DNA of 64,000 nucleotides from Rhizobium sp. BT03 (lineage in GTDB: Bacteria > Pseudomonadota > Alphaproteobacteria > Rhizobiales > Rhizobiaceae): NCBI RefSeq assembly GCF_030053155.1, contig NZ_CP125640.1:1-64000 (forward strand). Reading direction: 5' to 3'. The notes beneath the pieces are model-generated. The model was not told the origin of the DNA. It was given only the letters and a program-made list of their open reading frames with translations, and ran no database searches. Shown in pieces: positions 25,768 through 32,707 of this stretch. A program made the position numbers and the translations under genes. Position 1 is the stretch's first letter; the number at the start of each line of letters is the position of its first letter.

Positions 25768-26292
25768 ATGAACGCAATCGACAACGGAAAAATCCAAGAG
25801 AACGATATCAGCCTTGGCACACTGCTCGATGTGCTCGCCGGCCAAAAGGACGCGCAGCTGATTTTCTACTACGATGGGGAGCCGGTGAAATCAGGCTACA
25901 ATATCACCGAGGTCAAGGCGGGCCAATTCGCGGGTCTCGATTGCGGCGCCAATCCCGAGGCTTGGACGGAGATCTTCATCCAGCTCTGGGATATCGAGGA
26001 AGGCGACCGCAAGCACATGCCGGCCGGCAAGTTCTGCGCGATCGTCCGCAAAGTGACGGAGCATGTGCGGCTCGACTCTTCGGCCAAGCTCACCTTCGAA
26101 GTCAGCAACGGCGTACGGCCGATGCAGCTCTATTGCGCGGCGATGCCGGTTCTCCGCGCCGGCGCCATACATGTGGCGCTTTCACCCCGACCGGCAAGCT
26201 GCAAGCCGCGTGACCGGTGGCTTGCCGAAGAAAATAGGAAGGCTACGGCCTGCTGCAGCCCATCAGCGGCTGGGAGCGCCTGCTGCGCCTAA
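25768..26292 (+). CDS. DUF6428 family protein, arsenic-locus associated
   Basis: The 174-residue product has a conserved-looking globular part, GYNITEVKAGQFAGLDCGAN near residue 35 and WTEIFIQLWDIEEGDRKHM near residue 62. It ends in a cysteine-rich tail: ASCKPRDRWL, then TACC and SACCA, with CC pairs suited to binding a soft metal. I recall such proteins as DUF6428, found beside rhizobial ars genes. It is transcribed away from arsR across a shared palindromic operator, so arsenic induction is likely. Function is unknown; arsenite binding or delivery is a guess from the tail and context. Confidence 0.75.
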   Translation: MNAIDNGKIQENDISLGTLLDVLAGQKDAQLIFYYDGEPVKSGYNITEVKAGQFAGLDCGANPEAWTEIFIQLWDIEEGDRKHMPAGKFCAIVRKVTEHVRLDSSAKLTFEVSNGVRPMQLYCAAMPVLRAGAIHVALSPRPASCKPRDRWLAEENRKATACCSPSAAGSACCA

Positions 26293-26327
26293 GAACGAAA
26301 TGGTGCGGCGTGCGGCAGACATTCCAT

Positions 26328-26344
26328 TGACTGACCGTCAGTCA
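26328..26344. promoter_or_regulatory. Likely TetR operator
   Basis: TGACTGACCGTCAGTCA is a 17-bp palindrome with 8-bp perfect arms around one base, the usual size of a TetR-family site. It lies 63 bp before the DinB gene, whose operon includes a tetR gene, so autoregulation is the natural reading. Confidence 0.75.
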
Positions 26345-26406
26345 TTCGGATAGATGTGAGGCGCCGGCGTGATGTTGGCGCCGCCCGTTTCATCCCGGAG
26401 ATCGCC

Positions 26407-26910
26407 ATGAGCGCCAAGACCCTGTTGAACTCCCTGTTCCGATACAAAGCGGACGCCGACGACGAGCTTCTCGACGCGCTGAGCGCGCTCAGCGAGGAGG
26501 CGCGCTCGGATACGTTTCGGTCGGCCCTTCGCGTGCTCAACCATGCCCACCTCGTTGACCGCATCTTCGCCGCCAATCTTCAGCGGCTGGATCATTCCTT
26601 CACCGCGAGCTGGAGCAGCGAAGCACCGCCATTGGCGCAGCTGGCCTCCGATATCCGCGAGACGGACGGCTGGTATATCGACTACACCGCGCGCATAGCG
26701 CCTGACGAAATGGAGGAGGTCGTCGGCTTCACCTTCACCGATGGCGGGCGCGGGCGCATGTCCCGCGAGGAGATGCTGGCGCACGTGGTGACGCATGCCG
26801 GTTATCATCGCGGCGAGGTCGGCCGGCTGCTGCCTGATATCGAGAGCACCGCGATGCGCGACGTGTTTACCGGCTACCTGCACAGGGCCGATCCCGCGCG
26901 CCGTCAATGA
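26407..26910 (+). CDS. DinB family protein
   Basis: The 167-residue four-helix protein fits the DinB/YfiT superfamily. Its putative metal-binding histidines are in VLNHAHLVDRIF (residue 47 region) and in HVVTHAGYHRGEV near residue 128. Family members are metal-dependent transferases using thiols such as mycothiol or bacillithiol, or have unknown roles; in rhizobia the substrate is not known. It is the first gene of a two-gene operon whose second gene, tetR, overlaps its stop by 4 bp, with a palindromic operator upstream. Confidence 0.82.
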   Translation: MSAKTLLNSLFRYKADADDELLDALSALSEEARSDTFRSALRVLNHAHLVDRIFAANLQRLDHSFTASWSSEAPPLAQLASDIRETDGWYIDYTARIAPDEMEEVVGFTFTDGGRGRMSREEMLAHVVTHAGYHRGEVGRLLPDIESTAMRDVFTGYLHRADPARRQ

Positions 26911-27542
26911 GCGCGGATTCAGTCCCGCCGATGTCGATTGATCCCGTTTCAAAACCGAGAACTAAGCCTGCCGAAGAGCGGCGCGACGAGCTGATGCGTT
27001 CGGCCGAGCGGCTTTTCATGGAAAAGGGCCTGGAACAGACCACCATCGAGGAGATCACGGCCGCGGCCGGGGTCGCCAAAGGCAGCTTTTACCTGCACTT
27101 TTCCTCGAAGGCCGATGTTCTCCTGGCGCTGCGCGCTCGTTTCGTGCAGGGCGTGCTCGATGGCATCGTCGCGGCGGTCGCGGAACGACAACAAACGGAT
27201 TGGCGCGGCAAGCTCGCCGCCTGGTCGACGGCGTGCGCCACCGGCTATCTCGACGCGGCCGGGCTGCATCACCTAGCCTTCGTGGCCGAGCCCCCGGCAA
27301 CGCGGGAAGGGCTTTCGCGCAACATCCTGATCGACCATCTGAGCGAACTGCTGGCCGGCGGGGCAGGCCGGGATGCCTGGTCGGTCAATGATCCCGGCTT
27401 TACGGCGGTCTTCCTGTTCAATGCCCTGCATGGCGTCGTCAATCAGCCGATCGGCGAGACACCGGCTGATCGCGCCAAATTGCTGCGCAAGATCGAGGCG
27501 CATTTCCTGCGTGCGCTGGGTTTGGCATCAGGCATCGATTGA
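26907..27542 (+). CDS. TetR family transcriptional regulator
   Basis: The 211-residue product has an N-terminal TetR helix-turn-helix, TTIEEITAAAGVAKGSFYLHF, at about residues 45-65, and a helical ligand-binding domain. The ATG overlaps the DinB stop (ATGA), which fixes the start and shows coupling. It probably represses its own operon through the palindrome at 26328-26344; the inducer is unknown. Its 3' end overlaps the convergent toroid gene by 15 bp. Confidence 0.9.
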   Translation: MSADSVPPMSIDPVSKPRTKPAEERRDELMRSAERLFMEKGLEQTTIEEITAAAGVAKGSFYLHFSSKADVLLALRARFVQGVLDGIVAAVAERQQTDWRGKLAAWSTACATGYLDAAGLHHLAFVAEPPATREGLSRNILIDHLSELLAGGAGRDAWSVNDPGFTAVFLFNALHGVVNQPIGETPADRAKLLRKIEAHFLRALGLASGID

Positions 27543-28511
27543 GAGCTGAGCGTCCCACCATTTGAGCACCCGCATCGCGCGGAGCGTGATCCATCGCGAG
27601 GGCTTGCCTTGCCCGTCATCGACCTCGAACCACACACGTCCCGGCAGGCTCCAGTCGAGTGGCCAGCAGCCGTCCTGAAGACGCCGGGAGTGCAGGTGCT
27701 CGATCGCCTCGCCGAGGCGCGGATCGGGAGCGACACCGGTCAGGATGGCGCTGGCGCGGAAATAATCGAGGGCGCGCAGGATGTCGTAGCGCCAGCGGTT
27801 CGGGTGCAGGAACTGCAGGAAATTTTTGTCGGCCGGCTCGCCGGTGCCGAGACGGCGGAAGAGGTGACGCTCGAGCAGGAATTCCTCGCCCGTCCGGCGC
27901 GCTTCGCGAGATCGTAGCGTGCCGCCGGTCGACTTCTCGACCTCCAGCAGTCCTTCCAGCACATTGATGGTGCTGGCGAAGGAGGATCGGCGAGAACCGT
28001 TGGTCCTCTCGCAGTTCCAGCCGCCGTCGTCGAGACGCTCGCCGACCAGCCTGTCGACAATCGGCGAGACATCAATGCCGAAATAAGCGCCGTCGGCGAC
28101 GGTGCGACCGTTGATACATTCTTCTACTTCGCCTTGCCAGTAGGGCTGGCCGCCTTCTTCCCAACAGGCATTGGCGCCGACCAATTCGACGGTGCGTCTA
28201 GCCTGCTCGCAGGCGGGATCGAGACCGAATTCCCTGAGTTGCGACAGCGAAAAGGTCGTGGCCGTCCACGGCTGGCCGTGCTCTCGCCACTCCTGGGGAT
28301 CGAAACCGGCGGGCAGGAAGGCGCCGCCCGCCCATTGCCCGTCCTTGTCCCGGCAGGCAAGCAGCCTTGCACCCCAACCTTCGGTCTCGACTTTCGCTCG
28401 CTCGGTCATCCAATTCCGCTCCGGGGCGTCGATGAGGTCACGCATCACCTGCCACCGGATCGACGGATCGGAGTCTAGAAGCCATTCGATCACCGGGTCG
28501 GATTGGGTCAT
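27528..28511 (-). CDS. Prenyltransferase/squalene cyclase-like alpha/alpha toroid protein
   Basis: The 327-residue protein consists of helical repeats with QW-like motifs: DGQWAGG near 57, LDDGGWNCE near 160 and LQDGCWPLDW near 280. These mark the alpha/alpha-toroid superfamily of terpene cyclases and prenyltransferases. It lacks the DXDD aspartates of squalene-hopene cyclase and is half the length, so cyclase activity should not be assumed although such genes are often labelled squalene cyclase. It is convergent with tetR. Function unknown. Confidence 0.7.
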   Translation of the reverse strand: MTQSDPVIEWLLDSDPSIRWQVMRDLIDAPERNWMTERAKVETEGWGARLLACRDKDGQWAGGAFLPAGFDPQEWREHGQPWTATTFSLSQLREFGLDPACEQARRTVELVGANACWEEGGQPYWQGEVEECINGRTVADGAYFGIDVSPIVDRLVGERLDDGGWNCERTNGSRRSSFASTINVLEGLLEVEKSTGGTLRSREARRTGEEFLLERHLFRRLGTGEPADKNFLQFLHPNRWRYDILRALDYFRASAILTGVAPDPRLGEAIEHLHSRRLQDGCWPLDWSLPGRVWFEVDDGQGKPSRWITLRAMRVLKWWDAQLSIDA

Positions 28512-28831
28512 GGGCGAACCTCTTCGGCGGATCGGTCGATAAAGCGTTTATAATCGCTTCGGCCTGGCGCTGCCAGCCGGGGCGGGAGAGGACGCTCACC
28601 CAGTCGCCCTCGTCTTTCGAGGCTCCGGCCTCCGGGGCATCGGTGTAAGCCCGTTCGATGGCCGAGAATCCGGCGCTTCGCGCCTGATTTCTTAATCATA
28701 TCTGCAAGAAATCGGAGGTGATCCCATCGGGCCGCTTCTTCGTTTCATATCCGGGGCGCTGATTAATAATTATTCAAATCAATTGATGTACCAAATCGAT
28801 CCGGGGACAGATTTTACATCAAAGGTTTGCT
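28512..28831. other. 320-bp intergenic region with a degenerate repeat
   Basis: No ORF or RNA is recognised. Around 28598-28640 there is a GC-rich stretch (CCCTCGTCTTTCGAGG, then CTCCGGCCTCCGG) that looks like a decayed arm of repeat family A. The last 100 bp before 28832 become AT-rich and probably hold the promoter of the REC-REC gene. Confidence 0.45.
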
Positions 28832-29662
28832 ATGGCGTTTCTAGGTATTTCGGGGATGCAATATTCCGGGGAAATGTTTGCCGGTGCGCGTATTATTGTC
28901 GCGGAAGATTCCAACGTATTCACCTCGATGATCAGCAAACGCCTCAAGGAGCTGTTCGACATTGAAGTCGAGATCTGCCGTAGCTTCGAGGATCTGCAGT
29001 TTTCCTACGACAAGTCTTCCGATCCGATCACGCTGGCAATCTCGAACATCAACCTGCCCGGCGCCGAAAACGGCGAAGCGCTCGAATATCTGGTCGATCT
29101 TTCCATACCCACAATCGTCTTTACCGGCACCTTCCACGAAACCATGCGCGACAAGCTGATGGCCAAGGACATTGTCGATTACATCCTCAAGGACAATATC
29201 TTCGCCGTCGACCTTCTGGCGGAATCGATCTGCCGGTTCCTGACCAATCATCGTCACCACGTGCTGATCGTCGACGACAGTGCGACGGCTCGCGCGCTGC
29301 TGTCGAGCCGGCTGAAACGCTATAATTTCCGCGTCAGCGTCGCCGAGAACGGCGGTAAGGCGCTGGAGATCCTGAAGGCCAACCGCGATATCGGCCTGAT
29401 GATCACCGACTACAACATGCCCGACATCGACGGCTTCGAGCTGACGCGGCGCATCCGCTCGAATATCGGCTCGCACGAGCTGCGCATCATCGGCGTTTCG
29501 TCTTCCTCGAACCGGTTGCTTTCGGCGCGTTTCCTGAAGGCCGGCGGCAATGATTTCATGCTGCGCCCGTTCATCGACGAGGAGTTTTACTGCCGCGTCA
29601 ACCAGAACCTCGACACGCTGTTGCAAATTCAGTCGATGCGCAAGGAGCGGGCGGTTGCCTGA
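28832..29662 (+). CDS. Tandem receiver-domain protein, first receiver degenerate
   Basis: The 276-residue protein is two CheY-like receivers. In the first (residues 19-135) the acidic pair (AEDSN), Thr and Lys (ILKDN) are present, but the phosphoacceptor is Asn72 (ISNINLPG) instead of Asp. The second (about 142-265) is complete: IVDDSATARALL, Asp in MITDYNMPDIDGFE, then SSSS and RPF. There is no output domain, so it probably works by protein contact. It is collinear with the first 270 residues of the next gene product, whose matching residue is Asp72, pointing to a tandem duplication. Confidence 0.88.
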   Translation: MAFLGISGMQYSGEMFAGARIIVAEDSNVFTSMISKRLKELFDIEVEICRSFEDLQFSYDKSSDPITLAISNINLPGAENGEALEYLVDLSIPTIVFTGTFHETMRDKLMAKDIVDYILKDNIFAVDLLAESICRFLTNHRHHVLIVDDSATARALLSSRLKRYNFRVSVAENGGKALEILKANRDIGLMITDYNMPDIDGFELTRRIRSNIGSHELRIIGVSSSSNRLLSARFLKAGGNDFMLRPFIDEEFYCRVNQNLDTLLQIQSMRKERAVA

Positions 29663-29698
29663 CGGCCCTTCCAGTATCGGCGTCGCCACAGGCGCGGA

Positions 29699-29721
29699 GA
29701 CGACGGTCGCAGACCGTCGTC
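29699..29721. terminator. Hairpin between the two receiver genes
   Basis: A perfect 10-bp stem, GACGACGGTC-GCA-GACCGTCGTC, follows the first REC-REC gene by 36 bp. It lacks a clean T run (GAATTTC follows), so it may only slow transcription or stabilise the upstream mRNA. Confidence 0.4.
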
Positions 29722-29848
29722 GAATTTCTACAATTGCAAGTAACGCCGTTATTTGTCCCCTTCACGCGCGCGGGCCTCTCGGTTATCGTTCGCCCCGCCG
29801 GGGAGAGGGCCGAGTCGAGGCCATCGGACGCATGGGGGATTAGCGGCT

Positions 29849-31180
29849 GTGGCTTTTCAAGCGGATTTTCAGCGGGATGGCATCGGGCTCCGCTCCGGCG
29901 GGCTCAAAATACTTCTGGTTGAAGATTCCCGGATGTTTTCCGCCGTGCTGTGCCATCGGTTCCAGACCGAACTCGGCCTTGCGGTTAAATCCTGCTCGTC
30001 GCTAAAGGCGCTTCGCAAAGAACTTGCCGAGGACGGTCACGGCTACACCATGGCTGTCGTCGATCTCAACCTCCCGGATTCGCCCTATGGCGAAGCGCTC
30101 GACTGCACGATCGAGCACGACATTCCGGCGATCGTCTTCACCGCGACATTCGATCTCAACACGCGCAACAGGATCATGGAGCGCAATGTCATCGATTACG
30201 TGCTGAAGGACAATGAATTTGCGCTCGACAATCTGGTCGCCACAGTCCGCCGGGCGATCTCCAACCGCAAGACGCGGGTGCTGGTCGTCGATGATGTCGT
30301 CTCGGCGCGCCAGGTGCTGGTCGATCTGCTGAAGGCGCAGCAATATCTCGTCGTTGAGGCAAGCTCGGGGCTGGAGGCGCTGGCCGCTCTCGAAGCCTAT
30401 AGCGATATCGAACTGGTCGTTACCGACCACCACATGCCCGATATGAGCGGCTATGAACTGACGCGGCGTATCCGCCATCGTTTCGGTTCCGACAGGCTGC
30501 GCGTCATCGGCGTTTCCGCCTCCAACGACCGCATGCTGTCTGCCAGTTTCCTCAAGGCCGGCGCCAGCGACTTCGTCTATCGGCCATTCGTCGCCGAGGA
30601 GCTGCAATGCCGCATCGCCAACAATGCCGAAACGCTGGCGCAGATGCGGCAGCTGAGGGCGGCGGCGGCCTGCGACTACCTGACCGGCCTCTACAACCGC
30701 CGCTATTTCTACGACAACGGCCCGAAGCTGGTGAACGAGTGTCTGCGGCTGAAAGTGCCGAGTTCGGTGGCTATTCTCGATATCGACCATTTCAAGCGGC
30801 TGAACGATACCTATGGCCACGAGATCGGCGACAAGGTGCTGAAGGCTGTCGCAAACAGGCTGTTCACGATCTTCGACGGCAGCGACAATCTTCTCTCGCG
30901 GCTTGGCGGCGAAGAATTCGCCATCCTCTTCCCGCAGATGGATTCCCTTGCTGCGACCAAGCTTTGCGACGAGATCCGCTCGGACATTTCCCGGCTGAAG
31001 GTCACCGCCGACGACGAGGAACTCGGCGTCACGATTTCCATCGGCATTGCCGAAATCGAGGGCTACGAAACCTTCGAGAACTATCTCAACGCCGCTGACC
31101 AGTTCCTCTATATGGCCAAGCACCGAGGCCGGAACCAGGTCTATTCCGACGCCAGGATGACGGAAGAAGCGGCGCAATAA
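29849..31180 (+). CDS. Diguanylate cyclase with two receiver domains, PleD-like
   Basis: The 443-residue protein is REC-REC-GGDEF. Both receivers look intact: LLVEDSRMFS with Asp72 in VVDLNLPD, then VVDDVVSARQ with Asp in VVTDHHMPDMSG. The cyclase domain has DYLTGLYNRRYF, DIDHFKRLNDTYGH and the active-site RLGGEEFAILFP near residue 352. It makes cyclic di-GMP, presumably when phosphorylated, as PleD does. The GTG at 29849 is chosen because GGGGGA lies 9 bp upstream and the product then aligns from residue 1 with the preceding protein; an ATG further left would add 32 low-complexity residues. Confidence 0.92.
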   Translation: MAFQADFQRDGIGLRSGGLKILLVEDSRMFSAVLCHRFQTELGLAVKSCSSLKALRKELAEDGHGYTMAVVDLNLPDSPYGEALDCTIEHDIPAIVFTATFDLNTRNRIMERNVIDYVLKDNEFALDNLVATVRRAISNRKTRVLVVDDVVSARQVLVDLLKAQQYLVVEASSGLEALAALEAYSDIELVVTDHHMPDMSGYELTRRIRHRFGSDRLRVIGVSASNDRMLSASFLKAGASDFVYRPFVAEELQCRIANNAETLAQMRQLRAAAACDYLTGLYNRRYFYDNGPKLVNECLRLKVPSSVAILDIDHFKRLNDTYGHEIGDKVLKAVANRLFTIFDGSDNLLSRLGGEEFAILFPQMDSLAATKLCDEIRSDISRLKVTADDEELGVTISIGIAEIEGYETFENYLNAADQFLYMAKHRGRNQVYSDARMTEEAAQ

Positions 31181-31194
31181 GGCATTCAGGCGAA

Positions 31195-31227
31195 GCGCCG
31201 CCCTTTCAGGTCAGGCGGCGCGCTCTT
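31195..31227. terminator. Hairpin between convergent genes
   Basis: GCGCCGCC and GGCGGCGC form an 8-bp stem with an 11-nt loop (31195-31221), followed by GCTCTTTC. It lies between the diguanylate cyclase gene and the convergent regulator gene and may end transcription from the left. Confidence 0.45.
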
Positions 31228-31235
31228 TCAAACTC

Positions 31236-32270
31236 TCAGGCCGCGACCGCCTGCTGGCGCGCAGTCGCCATGGTCATCTTGCGCTCGGCGCGCTCCTGCT
31301 GCGGCGAGCGATGGTAGAGTTCGCGATAACACTTGGAGAAATGCGAGGCCGAGACGAAGCCGCAGGCAACCGCGACCTCGACGACGGGCATCGAGGACTG
31401 CACCAGAAGATGGCGGGCGCGGTCAAGGCGGATTTCCAGATAGTAGCGGGCCGGCGAGCGGCCCATCTCCTGGCGGAACAGCCGTTCGATCTGGCGCCGG
31501 GAGAGGCCAGCACCGTCGGCGATCTCGATCAGCGACAGCGGCTCGGCCAGATTGCCTTCCATCAGCTCGATGATCGACAGCACCTTGGCGTTCTGCACGC
31601 CGAGCCGGGCGCGCAGCGGCAGGCGCTGGCGGTCGTGCGGGTTGCGCACGCGGTCGGTCAGGTGCTGTTCGCAGATGCGGTTGACGAGGCTTTCGCCGAA
31701 ATCCTCGCCGACGAGGTTCAGCATCATGTCGAGCGAGGCGGTGCCGCCGGCGCAGGTATAGAGATTGCCGTCGATCTCGTAGAGATCGGCATAGACTTCG
31801 GCCTGCGGAAAGGCTTCCGAAAAGCCCGGCAGGTTTTCCCAGTGAATGGCGCAGCGCTTGCCATTCAAGAGGCCGGCCTGGGCCAGCACATGTGCGCCCG
31901 TACAGAGGCTGCCGACGGCAACGCCGCGATTGTAGCATTCGCGCAGCCAGGCATTGACCGACTTGTTGTTAAACTGTTCGACATCGATGCCGGAACAGAC
32001 GAGCACCATGCCCGGCCGGTTTTCGCCGCCGAGATGGCGGCGCTCCTCGGCGAGCGAGGAATTGGCCTCGACGCCGATGCCGCAGGAGGAATAGACCTTC
32101 TCCCCGTCAAGGGAGGCGAGCCGCCAGGTATAGGCCTGATAGCCGAGCATGCGATTGGCGATGCGCAAAGTGTCCACGGCCGCCGAAAAGGGCAGCATGG
32201 TGAATTGCGGTACCATAAAGAAGACCAGCGAACGCTTCTTGATCTGCATCCTGTTCATAGCGAAATCCAT
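31236..32270 (-). CDS. GlxA-type transcriptional regulator, DJ-1/PfpI plus AraC
   Basis: The 344-residue protein has an N-terminal DJ-1/PfpI-like domain (residues 12-190, with VGSLCTGAHVLAQAGLL around the nucleophile-elbow position) and a C-terminal AraC DNA-binding domain with two helix-turn-helix motifs: SLIEIADGAGLSRRQIERLF and VVEVAVACGFVSASHFSKCY. This is the architecture of GbdR/CdhR-type regulators, which control choline, betaine or carnitine catabolism. No such catabolic genes are adjacent, although a betaine-type binding protein is encoded 10 kb away. Inducer unknown. Confidence 0.88.
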   Translation of the reverse strand: MDFAMNRMQIKKRSLVFFMVPQFTMLPFSAAVDTLRIANRMLGYQAYTWRLASLDGEKVYSSCGIGVEANSSLAEERRHLGGENRPGMVLVCSGIDVEQFNNKSVNAWLRECYNRGVAVGSLCTGAHVLAQAGLLNGKRCAIHWENLPGFSEAFPQAEVYADLYEIDGNLYTCAGGTASLDMMLNLVGEDFGESLVNRICEQHLTDRVRNPHDRQRLPLRARLGVQNAKVLSIIELMEGNLAEPLSLIEIADGAGLSRRQIERLFRQEMGRSPARYYLEIRLDRARHLLVQSSMPVVEVAVACGFVSASHFSKCYRELYHRSPQQERAERKMTMATARQQAVAA

Positions 32271-32488
32271 GCTCGAGGAACGATGACATATTCGTTGCGC
32301 GGAATGCGTCGCGCCGATGTCCTGAAAGCGACACTGACATGGAAAAATGCGGCCGAGAAGAGCAAATATGCGACATTGACCGCGTTTTGACCGGTTAAAC
32401 CGCCGGAATAGCGGCGGGCCGGATGCGGATTGCGCTATAGAGGACTGAAATTAAAGTCTGAAGACGGCTCGGGAACGAATGGGCGCGC

Positions 32489-32567
32489 ACGAAAAAGGCG
32501 GCGTTGCGTGATGCAGACGCCGCCCTCATCTTGGGAGGAATGTCGCATTCATTGCATGGTCCGGTGT
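32489..32567 (-). repeat. Left direct repeat of the helicase islet, remnant of a DUF1127 gene end
   Basis: This 79-bp segment matches 35531-35609 in the same orientation at 68 of 79 positions by eye. It holds a minus-strand terminator (GGCGGCG-14-CGCCGCC then TTTTT, 32491-32524). To its right the minus strand reads GIRKD, matching the DIRKD end of the intact DUF1127 protein, with the following residues deleted. The remaining 437-bp gap shows no gene; the helicase promoter should lie in 32590-32700. Confidence 0.75.
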
Positions 32568-32707
32568 CTTTGCGGATGCCGTTGAAATTTCCTCTAGACA
32601 CAACTGACGTTGCATGAACCAAGCCAAGATGATGCAATGACACTGAAGAATTTTAGTCGCAGTTTTCACAATGGGCTCGTCGCATTTTATCCAAAGGGCA
32701 GAATTGA

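Noticed and set aside
27528..28511. Squalene-hopene cyclase
   Set aside because: QW-like motifs are present, but the length is about half and the DXDD catalytic motif is missing, so only the fold is claimed.
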